Of a stretch of 64,000 nucleotides of DNA, positions 16,538 through 24,688 are shown piece after piece (within the stretch, counting starts at the first letter, position 1; each line of letters starts with the position of its first letter). Origin of the DNA: Azospirillum soli (GTDB lineage Bacteria > Pseudomonadota > Alphaproteobacteria > Azospirillales > Azospirillaceae); contig NZ_JAGINQ010000019.1 of assembly GCF_017876165.1 (NCBI RefSeq), positions 50,751 through 114,750 on the forward strand. Reading direction: 5' to 3'. The position numbers and the translations under genes were made by a program. The notes under the pieces were generated by a model that was given only the letters and a program-made list of their open reading frames with translations, did no database searches and was not told the DNA's origin.

Positions 16538-16901
16538 GGGTGGCCTGTCCATCGGTCCGGCGGGTCCGCCGCGAATGCAATATAATGACCCATAGATTGC
16601 GTTGAAAAAAGGTTCCAACCGGTCCGACCGGCGTGAAAAACCGGCGTGAAAATTTTCACGCCGGTCGGGCAGGGAAGGGCGCTCGTTGGAACGGCATTTG
16701 CCTTTGCCGGTCGCCCGCTCCGGCGGCCATTCACCGCGCCTTTTGCGTGCATTCGCATTTGAAGGCGCGACGGATGATCCGGAGGCGGAGCCGTCAGCGC
16801 GATTTCACGACCGGCGTTTGCGGGATACTGGAGCGGGGAGGGCAGGGGAAATTCACTTGGAGGAATTTTCCAGCCGAGGTCATTCGGTGGCGGCGGTGAT
16901 A
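16538..16901. other. Intergenic with recombinase-proximal repeats
   Basis: No gene supported. It contains the 12-mer cluster at 16628-16664 and probably the recombinase promoter. The remainder to 16901 is downstream of the small gene at 17078. Confidence 0.4.
16628..16664. promoter_or_regulatory. Triple 12-mer: operator or recombination site candidate
   Basis: CCGGCGTGAAAA occurs at 16628-16639 and 16641-16652, and its complement TTTTCACGCCGG at 16653-16664. The second and third make a 24-bp perfect palindrome. The cluster lies 91 bp upstream of the recombinase ATG. Two direct and one inverted copies fit either a repressor operator or the inverted arms of a Xer-like crossover site. Confidence 0.55.
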
Positions 16902-17078
16902 TCAGTTGGTCACGCGGCGCAGTTCCTTCGCCCATTCCCGGCGGTGGCGCCCGAACAGGTCGGTGACCATCGCCCGGTCGGGCTCGGGCAGGCGCTTGGC
17001 CCGCTCCAGCATCCGGTCGAGGTTGGCGATCATGTGGCTGTAGAGCAGCACCAGGTCGTCGTTGTCGGCGGTGGCCAT
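16902..17078 (-). CDS. Small unknown helical protein
   Basis: ATG 17078 (MATADNDDLVLLYSHMIANL) selected because GGAGG lies six bases upstream; 58 residues. Almost entirely helical (LDRMLERAKRLPEPDRAMV, FGRHRREWAKELRRVTN), basic at the C-terminus. No family recognised. Confidence 0.45.
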   Translation of the reverse strand: MATADNDDLVLLYSHMIANLDRMLERAKRLPEPDRAMVTDLFGRHRREWAKELRRVTN

Positions 17079-17523
17079 CGTCGCCTCCATCCTGTCGCAC
17101 CACCACGCTACGCCGCCCAGCCGGCCGTCGCCGCAACGCATCCGGACGTCTTCCGGCAGGAGGACGGCCGCGACGAACACGGTGGCAAAGGTCCCGGGAT
17201 CGGTTGTCGGCCGACCGGGTTGCGGTCGCGGGGGCTTTCCGGATCGACGCCTACGGTCGGGCGGAGCGGGGCCCGTCTCCCCGCTCCGAATACCTCATCA
17301 TCCCGACCGCTTCACGGCGTCGCCGGAACCTTGGCCCCCGCTTGACTGGCCGGACCGCCCCCACACCCCTGCTGCGCAGGCCGCGGCGGGCCAAGCCCGC
17401 CACGGCGCCAGTGGCGAAAGGATCGTGGGGGGCATCCGTCCCGTCAACCGCTGCCCGCACCACTCGGCCGCGGCATCGGACCCGGCTCCAGGAACACGCC
17501 ACCGGGACGACGGCGCCCGTCCA
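17079..17523. other. Intergenic, no gene supported
   Basis: About 440 bp of GC-rich DNA. Open frames exist on both strands but show arginine/proline-rich shadow composition and no ribosome sites. No repeats noticed. Confidence 0.4.
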
Positions 17524-18036
17524 TCACGCTGCTGGAGGCCAGCCGCCCCAGCGTACGGCCGACGCCGGCTCTACCCATCCGGCGGCTTGTAGGTCACAGG
17601 CGCGCCCGTAGCCCCATTGGCGCAACGCCCGCGCGAAGGCGAGCAGGTGGTCCACCGGCGGTTCACCCTCGCCGAGCGCTGCCAACCCGCCGCGGATCCC
17701 GTACACGGAGCCCGTCTGCGTCAGCACGACGCCGCGCGCCGCGTCAACGCGCTCGATCGGGCTCGTGACGACCGGCTCATCCAGGCCCTCGACCGTGCCG
17801 ACAGTGTGCAGCCACGTCGCCCAGGGCGCGCCGAGGTGTTCGCGCTCGTCCATCCGGACGATCCAGATGTCATCGAGCGTCGCCACCGGCTCACCGTCCA
17901 CGGACCCCGCCAGCGTAGCCACGTCGCCGTTGGTCGCCGGCGCCAGGCGCACATAGTCCTCGCGGCCGAGCAGGCCGGCGAGGGTCGGCGGTGGGGGAAG
18001 GTCGGTGGCGGGTTTGACGATCGATGGTGCGGTCAT
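17524..18036 (-). CDS. Unknown protein, last of leftward four-gene operon
   Basis: 170 residues from ATG 18036 with CGGAGAA upstream. Beta-rich centre (GEPVATLDDIWIVRMDEREH, RGVVLTQTGSVYGIRGG), with a tryptophan-rich end (RQWGYGRACDLQAAGWVEPA). The MTAPSIVKP N-terminus is probably flexible. Together with the genes at 18387, 18692 and 18913 it forms one leftward unit. No family recognised. Confidence 0.55.
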   Translation of the reverse strand: MTAPSIVKPATDLPPPPTLAGLLGREDYVRLAPATNGDVATLAGSVDGEPVATLDDIWIVRMDEREHLGAPWATWLHTVGTVEGLDEPVVTSPIERVDAARGVVLTQTGSVYGIRGGLAALGEGEPPVDHLLAFARALRQWGYGRACDLQAAGWVEPASAVRWGGWPPAA

Positions 18037-18054
18037 GGCGGTTCTCCGGAGCCC

Positions 18055-18387
18055 TCATGTTATGTCACCGACCGAATTGAGGCGGTCATACTCGCGCGTC
18101 AACCAAGCCATTTCGCGGACCCACGGCGCCGCGCGGGCGTCGCCCAGGTCCCAGACCGCCAGGGCACGCTCCAGCGTCGCGAAATCGACGACGCCGGCGA
18201 GCACCAAGTCGTGCAACGCCTCCTCCGAGCATTCGTCGAACAGCGCCTCGACGTGGGGACGCCACTGCGGGTCCGGCGAGTCGGCGCGCAGGCACTCCAG
18301 CAGCCCGTCGCCGGTCAGCCACACCGGCCTGGGCGCGTTGATCGTCGCCAACACGGCGTCGAGGCAGGCGTCAGCGTGGTTTGTCAT
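18055..18387 (-). CDS. Unknown helical protein of leftward operon
   Basis: 110 residues from ATG 18387, coupled to the previous stop by ATGA. Helical and acidic, with several tryptophans (DPQWRPHVEALFDECSEEAL, DFATLERALAVWDLGDA, WVREMAWLTREYDRL). The repeated short helices give it an adaptor or HEAT-like look, which is weak evidence. No family recognised. Confidence 0.55.
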   Translation of the reverse strand: MTNHADACLDAVLATINAPRPVWLTGDGLLECLRADSPDPQWRPHVEALFDECSEEALHDLVLAGVVDFATLERALAVWDLGDARAAPWVREMAWLTREYDRLNSVGDIT

Positions 18388-18692
18388 CGGCGCTCATGCT
18401 CCGGCGCATGCGGGCCATAGTCAGGCGGGACTTCTCCGGCCGCCACCGACGCGAGATCGAAGACCAAATCGTCGATCAGTCCAGCCACCATGCCGCCGAC
18501 GCCGGCCGGGTCGCAGGTGCCGCTGCGCCGCCGCCATGTCGCGGTGTCGTCGATGACGACGAGCACGGTGCCGCCGGTGCCGGGAACCACGCGCACGCGC
18601 ATTTCCCGCGGGCAGTCGAACACCTCCTCGGCGGCCTCGGTGAGCGCCCGGAGGTAGCCGGCGCGCTGGTCGATGTCGCTCGGCTCCGACAT
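18384..18692 (-). CDS. Unknown small protein of leftward operon
   Basis: ATG 18692 (MSEPSDIDQRAGYLRAL) with AGGTGAG upstream; 102 residues. Helical N-terminus, then beta strands (MRVRVVPGTGGTVLVVIDDT) and a hydrophobic helix (GVGGMVAGLIDDLVFDLASV). Shares the ATGA overlap with the next gene. No family recognised. Confidence 0.5.
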   Translation of the reverse strand: MSEPSDIDQRAGYLRALTEAAEEVFDCPREMRVRVVPGTGGTVLVVIDDTATWRRRSGTCDPAGVGGMVAGLIDDLVFDLASVAAGEVPPDYGPHAPEHERR

Positions 18693-18697
18693 GCTGC

Positions 18698-18913
18698 TCA
18701 CCTGGGTGGCCGGCCGGCGATCCGCGTCACCAGGTGCCGCAGCCAGTGCGCGGCCGCGTCGCGCTGGAACCCCCACTCCAGGGCCCGGCTGTCAGGGCCG
18801 GAGATCACGTAGCGATCACTGCCGAGACGGGCCATAATCTTGTGGCCGTCGTCAGCGTCATCCGACAGCCACCCTGTGTAGCCGCCGATGATCGAGCAGA
18901 CCTCGGTTGCCAT
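18698..18913 (-). CDS. Unknown small protein, first of leftward operon
   Basis: ATG 18913 (MATEVCSIIGGYTGWLSDDA) is preferred over ATG 18919 because AGGAGG ends six bases before it. 71 residues. Compact alpha/beta composition with YTGWLSD and a C-terminal helix (AAAHWLRHLVTRIAG). Divergent from the antitoxin-domain gene at 18991 across a 77-bp promoter region. No family recognised. Confidence 0.5.
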   Translation of the reverse strand: MATEVCSIIGGYTGWLSDDADDGHKIMARLGSDRYVISGPDSRALEWGFQRDAAAHWLRHLVTRIAGRPPR

Positions 18914-18990
18914 CGTCATCCTCCTCCACGCCAGCCCTCCATATATATAATAGCACGCGCGCATGCGCGCGCGGGAGCAGGGAGGACAGC
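18914..18990. promoter_or_regulatory. Divergent promoter region with 16-bp palindrome
   Basis: Between two divergent genes. ATATATATAATAG (18941-18953) gives a -10-like AT stretch unusual for this GC-rich DNA. CGCGCGCATGCGCGCG (18956-18971) is a perfect palindrome next to it and could be an operator shared by both directions. Confidence 0.5.
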
Positions 18991-19632
18991 GTGGCCGTGG
19001 ACAAGAGCATCATCGCCGACATCATCCGCGACGTCATCCTCACGGCCAACGTCGATGACAGCGGCCCGGAGCCCGTGACCCTCCAGCATGTGCTGGAATC
19101 GGGCATCCTGGCCGAGGTGAGCGATCCCGACGTGGTGATGCGCCTCATCGCCGACCGGCTGGCCGAGGCAATCGCCCTGCGCCTGGAAGATCAGGTGGCT
19201 GCGGCGCCGGTCCCGACGCCGACGGAAATCGCCGCCGCATCCCGGCCGCGACATCTGGAGATCACACGCGAATCCATGGCCAAAGCCTTGGAGGCCCTGG
19301 ATTTTTGGGGGGCGACGGACGAACAGGTCATGGCCATCCTGGGTGCCGGGCTGCACGGCGTCTTGCAGGGCTGGCGGCGCGGCGTCGGCATTGAGATTGC
19401 GTTGGACGACCAGCACGTGAGCGAGCGCCTGACCGCGATCACCGTCATCATCCATCACCTGGGTCGGTTGTTTGCCGATCCGGAGGACGTGCTGACTTGG
19501 ATGCGGTCGCCGGCTGATGCGTTCGGCGGCCGGAGCCCGCTGGAGCGGATGGCCACCGGCAGAGCGGAGGACTTGGAAGCGGTCCGCGTCCATCTCCGGC
19601 ACCATGCCAACGCTGCCGCTGGCGACCGTTAA
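18991..19632 (+). CDS. Protein with C-terminal MbcA/ParS-like (DUF2384) domain
   Basis: GTG start at 18991 (encoded VAVDKSIIADIIRDVIL) with GGGAGGAC just upstream; 213 residues. The last 75 residues fit the antitoxin toxin-binding domain: LGRLFADPEDVLTWMRSPAD, FGGRSPLERMATGRAEDL. The middle is helical (LEALDFWGATDEQVMAILGA), perhaps a degenerate Xre-type DNA-binding region. The first 90 residues are unlike known antitoxins. No RES toxin is adjacent. This is the second such protein in the window (see 11861). Confidence 0.65.
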   Translation: MAVDKSIIADIIRDVILTANVDDSGPEPVTLQHVLESGILAEVSDPDVVMRLIADRLAEAIALRLEDQVAAAPVPTPTEIAAASRPRHLEITRESMAKALEALDFWGATDEQVMAILGAGLHGVLQGWRRGVGIEIALDDQHVSERLTAITVIIHHLGRLFADPEDVLTWMRSPADAFGGRSPLERMATGRAEDLEAVRVHLRHHANAAAGDR

Positions 19633-19772
19633 GCCGCGGTTTGTTGAAAATCCCGGAACCTCGGTGGCGAAGGTCCTGGGAGGCGCGGGGCGCTTCCCGC
19701 CCCGCTTGACTTCCTCTGCGCGAACCCCGCTTTGTGTCCGGCGCCGGGCTGCGCGTGGGAGGCCCTGCCCTA

Positions 19773-20576
19773 CTACATGATCAAACGGCCACGGTCGCCG
19801 AAGCACGTCGGCTTGATGTCCAGAGACGCGACAGTCTCCAGGCGTTGCTTGCGGCATTTGAGGCTGCTGACACTGTACTGGAGCCAGGCACCGGTCCGGC
19901 GCTCAAGCCAGCCGGACGCGAATACATCGCCGGCGTTAAAGCCCGCATTGCCAACGGACACCCACTCCTCACCACGATCGGTCGGCCACAGCGCGACGTG
20001 GACGGACACCTCGTCGAATCCCGCGTCGCCGACGTAGCCGATGGCCGGGATGTCCCCGATGGTGAAACGGAACACGGCGCCCGAACCGCCGGGCTGGCGG
20101 TGCTGTTGGGCACGGTCGGGGGTCCAGCCCGGCCAGCGGTTATCACCCGGCCTCACCGAGATGAGGCGCTGCTCGACGGCCGTGTTCACCGCCGCGACCA
20201 TGACGTTACGCCAAGCCCGTGCGCGGATGCTCGTGTAGTCGATTGCGTCGGCCGAGGCCGGTCGCGTTTTGATGAGGATCTTGCCGTCCTCCGGCACCCG
20301 GAGAAACGCGAACAGGCCCAGCCCGTCGTCGGGCGACATGGCATCGACGCCGAGTTCGGAGAGGCGCCGGAAGAACGCCACCTCATCGAGAAGGCGGATC
20401 TCCGGATCCCGCGGATCACGGCGCTCAATGTCGGCGAGCAGAGCAGCGTGCTTGCTGTAGCCAGCCGCAGCGGCCATGGCTTCGGACAGGTGCGAGGACT
20501 TCGCGTCGGGTATGACGTCGCGCACGGCGCGCTTGACGGTCAAAACGTTGTCGGCGGTCAGAATCAGAGCGGTCAT
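19773..20576 (-). CDS. Unknown plasmid protein
   Basis: ATG 20576 (MTALILTADNVLTVKRAV) with GAGG ten bases upstream; 267 residues. The first 50 residues (RDVIPDAKSSHLSEAMAAAA, GYSKHAALLADIE) look like a small helical module that I have seen at the start of other plasmid-encoded hypotheticals. The second half is beta-rich (VSVHVALWPTDRGEEWVSVG, GAWLQYSVSSLKCRKQRLET). No catalytic motif found. Confidence 0.55.
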   Translation of the reverse strand: MTALILTADNVLTVKRAVRDVIPDAKSSHLSEAMAAAAGYSKHAALLADIERRDPRDPEIRLLDEVAFFRRLSELGVDAMSPDDGLGLFAFLRVPEDGKILIKTRPASADAIDYTSIRARAWRNVMVAAVNTAVEQRLISVRPGDNRWPGWTPDRAQQHRQPGGSGAVFRFTIGDIPAIGYVGDAGFDEVSVHVALWPTDRGEEWVSVGNAGFNAGDVFASGWLERRTGAWLQYSVSSLKCRKQRLETVASLDIKPTCFGDRGRLIM

Positions 20577-20878
20577 GAGAGTCGCCTCATGCTGGGGTGG
20601 TGTCGATGCCCGCCGCTTAACATCGACCAGCAAAACGCGAGGTCGACTTGGTGCTCTGTTTGCCCACGTTTAACTCGGCGGTAAGTTGGGCTTGGGCGGC
20701 CAACACCTAAGGTGAGGCAGCGTGGGCTTGGCGTCAAGGTGGTAATGATCGTTTTCTTCGTCCCCGCCGCCACTAGTGTCGTGAGATGCCGGAATCCGCA
20801 ATCGAGACATAATCGACACCGGGGATGATCGGGGGCACCGCAGCCCATCCCGGGCCGCCGAACCCAAGGAAAACCCTC
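20577..20878. other. Intergenic promoter region
   Basis: No gene supported. It separates the leftward gene at 20576 from the small rightward frame at 20879 and likely contains both promoters. Nothing conserved was recognised. Confidence 0.35.
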
Positions 20879-20983
20879 ATGTCCGGCCTCCAGGAAATTA
20901 TCGTCATCCTCACCGCCATAGACCTCATCATCCAGCGTGTCGGCCCGCTCGTGCGGGCGATCGAGCCGCTGCTGACGATGTGA
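20879..20983 (+). CDS. Possible hydrophobic small peptide (34 residues)
   Basis: ATG 20879, MSGLQEIIVILTAIDLIIQR, ending at TGA 20981-20983, with AAGGAAAA upstream. A single hydrophobic helix with a basic/amphipathic tail. It looks like a small membrane peptide, possibly a toxin-like one, but the evidence is a ribosome site and composition only. Confidence 0.35.
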   Translation: MSGLQEIIVILTAIDLIIQRVGPLVRAIEPLLTM

Positions 20984-21073
20984 TCAAAGCGACGAGCGCA
21001 GGCATAGACAGGCGAGGATAGGCCGGGCGCGGCGCGCCCGGCGTCTCCCTTCGGCGGCCCGGAGGCCGCGCCG

Positions 21074-21286
21074 TCAGTAAGACAGGATGCTCGTCTCGAC
21101 GACGGCCTTGGCCGGCTGGAGCCAGCCCATCACTCCCCAGCCGCCGACCAGGACGTGGACGGCCATGTAGGCGATGCCGGTGACGTAGATCGTCGGCTTG
21201 TGCCGCATCAGGCAGGCAACCCAGTAGGCGCCCAACAGGGCCAGACAGACGACGGCGGCGGTGGCGATGACTGCAGATGCGGTCAT
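21074..21286 (-). CDS. Small two-helix membrane protein
   Basis: 70 residues from ATG 21286, AGAAGGG eleven bases upstream. Two transmembrane segments (AVIATAAVVCLALLGAYWVA and IAYMAVHVLVGGWGVMGWL) separated by a short basic loop (MRHKPTIY). No family recognised. Confidence 0.55.
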   Translation of the reverse strand: MTASAVIATAAVVCLALLGAYWVACLMRHKPTIYVTGIAYMAVHVLVGGWGVMGWLQPAKAVVETSILSY

Positions 21287-21470
21287 GATGAAAACCCTTC
21301 TGTTTGAGCCGGAAAAACCCCGGTCTTTCCAGTGTCACCCGGATTTATGCAAGCCACCCCGGCGACATGCGCGTCCGGATTTGTGGACTGGTCGCGCCCG
21401 CCCGGCGCCCTTGCGCCCGCCGCTGCCGAGGCATAGACATCGGAATCCGCAACCGATCCGAGCCGCCACC

Positions 21471-21872
21471 GTGGACATCCAGAACACCCGCATCCTGCTC
21501 ATCAACGCCAACGACGCCCTGCGCGCATCGGATCGTGATGTCCTGCAGGCCGCCGGATTTTCGACGGTCATCGAGGGCAAAGAGCCGCCGGTCGAGGGCG
21601 TTGTCGCCGCCGGAGCCTGGGGGCAATGGGACCTGCTCATCGTCGAGTGGCGGCCCGATGGTCTGGAGATGGTGCAGGCCCTGCGCGCCGAAGAAGGCAC
21701 GCGGCACAAGCCGGTGATCGGCATCACCAGCGACCCGTCGCCGGAATTGGCCGTCGAAGCACTCAGGGTGGCCGGCGCGAACGGCTGGATCGTCCGGCCC
21801 ATCAGCGACCCTGTGCGACGCGTCCAGACAGCCATCGAGCGCGCCGCCGCCAAGGCCGCCGAAGTGGCTTGA
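21471..21872 (+). CDS. Degenerate CheY-like receiver domain protein
   Basis: GTG start at 21471 (encoded VDIQNTRILLINANDALRAS); 133 residues, a single receiver domain. The beta1 strand (ILLINANDA), beta3 (WDLLIVEWRPDG), beta4 (KPVIGITSDPS) and beta5 (GWIVRPISD) line up with CheY. However the phospho-acceptor Asp is Glu (LIVEW), the acidic pair after beta1 is N-A-N-D, and the conserved Lys is Arg (VRPI). It therefore probably cannot be phosphorylated normally and may act as a constitutive or protein-binding pseudo-receiver. No histidine kinase lies nearby. It precedes the coiled-coil gene at 21966 by 93 bp. Confidence 0.65.
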   Translation: MDIQNTRILLINANDALRASDRDVLQAAGFSTVIEGKEPPVEGVVAAGAWGQWDLLIVEWRPDGLEMVQALRAEEGTRHKPVIGITSDPSPELAVEALRVAGANGWIVRPISDPVRRVQTAIERAAAKAAEVA

Positions 21873-21965
21873 GCAAGCCGCGGAATCCATCGATTCCGGT
21901 CGGCCGGCCCGGCTTATTTTCGCTTCGCTGTGAGACCATGATCCCGCAAGCGCGGGAGAAAGAGC

Positions 21966-23276
21966 ATGGCGCAGTTGAGCAGGACCGAGCAACGCAAGGT
22001 CAATGAGGTCGCGGATTACCTGCGCGGCCTGGACGCCGCCACGGCGGCGGCCATCGCGCCGCGCCTGACCGCCGGACTGTCTGCCGGGGCATCGGCCGGC
22101 ATCACCCGCGCCGCCGAGCAGCGCGTTCGCGGCACCCGCGACTTGAGCCGCGAGTGGGCCGAGGCCGACACCCGGCAGCGCGCGTTGGAGAACCGCCGCC
22201 TGGACGAATTCCGGGGCCGCCAGCAGGCGCAACGCGCCGCCCAGGCGCGCCGGGAACGGGATCTCCAAATCTGGCTCCTGTTTCAGCAGATCGACGATCT
22301 GCGCCGCATGTCCGACCGCCAGGCCACCGCGCATTTCCGCGCGGCGATGGTGGCCGACCAGACCTGGCCGGCCGCGCGCGAAGCGCTGCGCACGGCCATG
22401 ATCACCTCGTCGACCGAAGCCTTCCTCGACCGCAAGCGCGAGGCCGCCTTAGCGAACGGCACTCCACTGGCCGGCGTGGAGACCTTTGACGCGGTGCGCC
22501 ACATCCTTTCGTCCGACACGGTGAAGGGCATCATCCGGGAAGCGCTCATGGAGGCTCGCCCGGCCGACGACCAGCCGCAGGCTGCCGCCGAGAAGGCTGT
22601 TGCCGCCCGCGAGACCATCGAGACCCGCCTGATGCAGGCCTTGGACGCCGGCAACGCGCCGCTGTCGCTGGAACAGCGAGCGGCTTTTGAGACGTCGATC
22701 CGGGGCTCCCTGGCCGACCATTTCCGGGAATTCGGGCTGGGCGCGGGCGTTCCGGTGGCGGCGGCCGAAATCGAGGCGCACGCCGAGGCCCTGCGCGGGC
22801 GCATTACCACCGACCTTGCCGACCTCCTGATGGACGACGGGCTTGGCCTCGATGCCCAGCACTACTGCGCCATGCTGACCAGCATCAACACGTCGATTTC
22901 GGCCCTCACCACCTTGCCGGCCGCTGAGCGTGAGGCGGCGGCGAACGCCATGATGATCGACCACCAGCGCAAGATGATCGGCTCGGGCCTGGATCCGTCC
23001 GGGTGCAGCCCGGAGACCATCATGGCCCAGGCGGCAAGGTCAATGTACGAGGTGGCCGCCCGCACCCTGTCAGACCCGGCGGTCGCCTCCCAGGAAGACC
23101 TGGATATGGCCCGCGCGCTCGCCGAGATCGCGCAGCGTCGGCCGGAAATGGATCTGCAGCCGGCGGCTCCGGCGCTGACCGTCGGCGGCGTCCTTGATCG
23201 CCTGCACCAGCGCCGGGCGGCAGCCTTGGACCAGTCGGCCGACCTCGCGGCTGAGGAAACCATGCGCCCCCGCTGA
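21966..23276 (+). CDS. Unknown long helical protein
   Basis: 436 residues from ATG 21966, GGGAGAAAGAGC upstream. Almost wholly alpha-helical with coiled-coil stretches in residues 45-105 (RVRGTRDLSREWAEADTRQR, FRGRQQAQRAAQARRERDLQ) and 190-230. The C-terminal half has QHYCAMLTSINTSISALTTL and RRPEMDLQPAAPALTVGG. No family recognised. It lies downstream of the pseudo-receiver gene in the same direction, ending at a strong palindromic terminator. Confidence 0.6.
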   Translation: MAQLSRTEQRKVNEVADYLRGLDAATAAAIAPRLTAGLSAGASAGITRAAEQRVRGTRDLSREWAEADTRQRALENRRLDEFRGRQQAQRAAQARRERDLQIWLLFQQIDDLRRMSDRQATAHFRAAMVADQTWPAAREALRTAMITSSTEAFLDRKREAALANGTPLAGVETFDAVRHILSSDTVKGIIREALMEARPADDQPQAAAEKAVAARETIETRLMQALDAGNAPLSLEQRAAFETSIRGSLADHFREFGLGAGVPVAAAEIEAHAEALRGRITTDLADLLMDDGLGLDAQHYCAMLTSINTSISALTTLPAAEREAAANAMMIDHQRKMIGSGLDPSGCSPETIMAQAARSMYEVAARTLSDPAVASQEDLDMARALAEIAQRRPEMDLQPAAPALTVGGVLDRLHQRRAAALDQSADLAAEETMRPR

Positions 23277-23301
23277 CTCCGTTGACACCGCTGACACAGA
23301 A

Positions 23302-23329
23302 GCGGCGGGGTGTCCGGACACCCCGCCGC
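23302..23329. terminator. Palindromic bidirectional terminator candidate
   Basis: GCGGCGGGGTGTCC and its exact complement, 14-base arms without loop, between the converging genes ending at 23276 and 23353. No T-run, but the position and strength suit a two-way terminator. Confidence 0.65.
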
Positions 23330-23352
23330 CTCATCCAGCCGTTACGCCGTCG

Positions 23353-23502
23353 TCAGGCATGGCCAGCCCACGCCATCAGCGTGGCGAAGACAAGGTAGGA
23401 CGCGCCATAGCGGAGCGTCGTATCACTCCGGACGACGGCGCGAACGAAGCCGACGAAGGCCAAAATGACCAGCGAGGCGAAGAAGAGAATGTCCGTGGAC
23501 AT
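23353..23502 (-). CDS. Small single-pass or hairpin membrane protein
   Basis: ATG 23502 (MSTDILFFASLVILAFVGF) with AGGAGAAA eleven bases upstream; 49 residues. Two hydrophobic stretches, ILFFASLVILAFVGFV and ASYLVFATLMAWAGHA, around a charged turn RAVVRSDTTLR. No family recognised. Confidence 0.5.
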   Translation of the reverse strand: MSTDILFFASLVILAFVGFVRAVVRSDTTLRYGASYLVFATLMAWAGHA

Positions 23503-23741
23503 GGTGCGTTTCTCCTGAGTCGTGCACCGCGACAACCGGATTGGCTGCCGCTCAATACACGCTCCCGCGGCCCCGGAACTTTCGCAAGCACCATCGTGAT
23601 CGCGGCACTGGAAGTCGCGTCAACCTTAACTTTTGCGAAAGCCGAGGCGGCCAGGCGGCGATGTCGGATGCGGAACAAAAGGCGCACGGCCACGCGTGGC
23701 CGTGCTACGGTGCCGCGCCATCCGACCGGAGAGTCGACACC

Positions 23742-23969
23742 GTGAAGACATGGGCCGTCCTGGGATTCCGCGCCGCCGAGGAGACGGTGCCAGCGGTGAT
23801 CTGGCACGCCGTTGCCGAAACGGCTGGCGACGCCGAACAGGTCGTCCGCGACGGGGACCCCGGCTCGGCGGAGTACGTGATCCGTGCCCACGCCACGGCG
23901 ATCCGCGGCACCCACAGCGGCGGACCGGCAAACTTGTACAGAGGCCCTTGGTCCTGGGATCGGCTGTAG
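23742..23969 (+). CDS. Small unknown protein
   Basis: GTG 23742 (encoded VKTWAVLGFRAAEETVPAVI) with GGAGAG eight bases upstream is preferred over ATG 23661, which has no ribosome site. 75 residues. Pattern ETAGDAEQVVRDGDPGSAEY, VIRAHATAIRGTH suggests an alpha/beta fold. No family recognised. Confidence 0.45.
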   Translation: MKTWAVLGFRAAEETVPAVIWHAVAETAGDAEQVVRDGDPGSAEYVIRAHATAIRGTHSGGPANLYRGPWSWDRL

Positions 23970-24085
23970 CGCAATCGAGGCCCGCAACTGCGCTGGTTCA
24001 GGGGTGTGCAAATTTTCACAGGGGGCTTGGGGCGGCATTTCCCCAATGGGGAAGGGCCGGAGCCTGGTGTTTGTCCCGGCGCCGG

Positions 24086-24310
24086 CTACCGCCCACGCAA
24101 CAGCAGCGCCCGGGCAGCGCCGGACACCGCCGGGCCTTGGCTGTGCGCGTCACGCTGCAGGCCGTAGACCAGCGTGGCCCGCGCCTGTGCCACGGCGACC
24201 GACAGGGGCGTCGGCTCCGCCTTCTCCACCGCGGCGGCGGCGGCCATCCCAGCGGCCAGGTCCTTCACCAAGGCGTCCGCCGTGGTCGTCTGCGCTGCTG
24301 CGATCATCAT
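24086..24310 (-). CDS. Small alanine-rich protein, last of leftward operon
   Basis: ATG 24310 or 24307 after GGGGAGGGCAGGG; 74 residues. Helical and alanine-rich (ADALVKDLAAGMAAAAAVEK, PLSVAVAQARATLVYGLQRD). It begins inside the 3' part of the gene at 24150-24677, in another frame. Either the long overlap is real or one of the two frames is wrong near the end. Confidence 0.45.
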   Translation of the reverse strand: MMIAAAQTTTADALVKDLAAGMAAAAAVEKAEPTPLSVAVAQARATLVYGLQRDAHSQGPAVSGAARALLLRGR

Positions 24311-24677
24311 CCCTGCCCTCCCCGCTGTGATTCTGGTGTGGCGTCCAGTCGCCCGGATGCGGAGGCGGCGGCACGTTGTCGGCCTCGATCCGCAGCGCGG
24401 GATCGTCGTCGAGATCCGGGTGCTGGGCTGCGATGCGGTCCAACAGGCGCGTCAGCCGGCCGACGGTCGCCGGGAAGACCGCCCCGGAATCCGCTATGTC
24501 GGCCAGCACGGCGCGAAGGCGGCGCAGACCGTAGAGCCGGGCGGCTTCCTCGATCAGGTCGCGGCGCTCGATGAACAGGGCGACCTCAATCATCCAGTCA
24601 TTATCCTCCAACCGCGCGGGCTCCAGGCCCGACGCCGCCGAGACACGGCCGCGGAAATCATCGGTGCCGGTGACCAT
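24150..24677 (-). CDS. Unknown helical protein with uncertain C-terminus
   Basis: 175 residues from ATG 24677. Residues 1-115 look real: EDNDWMIEVALFIERRDLIE, LYGLRRLRAVLADIADSGAV, VGRLTRLLDRIAAQ. The last 55 residues (GEGRDDDRSSADDHGG onward) have shadow-like composition where they overlap the next gene's frame by 160 bp. A shifted frame near 24320 would end this gene earlier. No family recognised. Confidence 0.45.
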   Translation of the reverse strand: MVTGTDDFRGRVSAASGLEPARLEDNDWMIEVALFIERRDLIEEAARLYGLRRLRAVLADIADSGAVFPATVGRLTRLLDRIAAQHPDLDDDPALRIEADNVPPPPHPGDWTPHQNHSGEGRDDDRSSADDHGGRLGEGPGRWDGRRRRGGEGGADAPVGRRGTGAGHAGLRPAA

Positions 24678-24688
24678 GGTGCCGGGCC

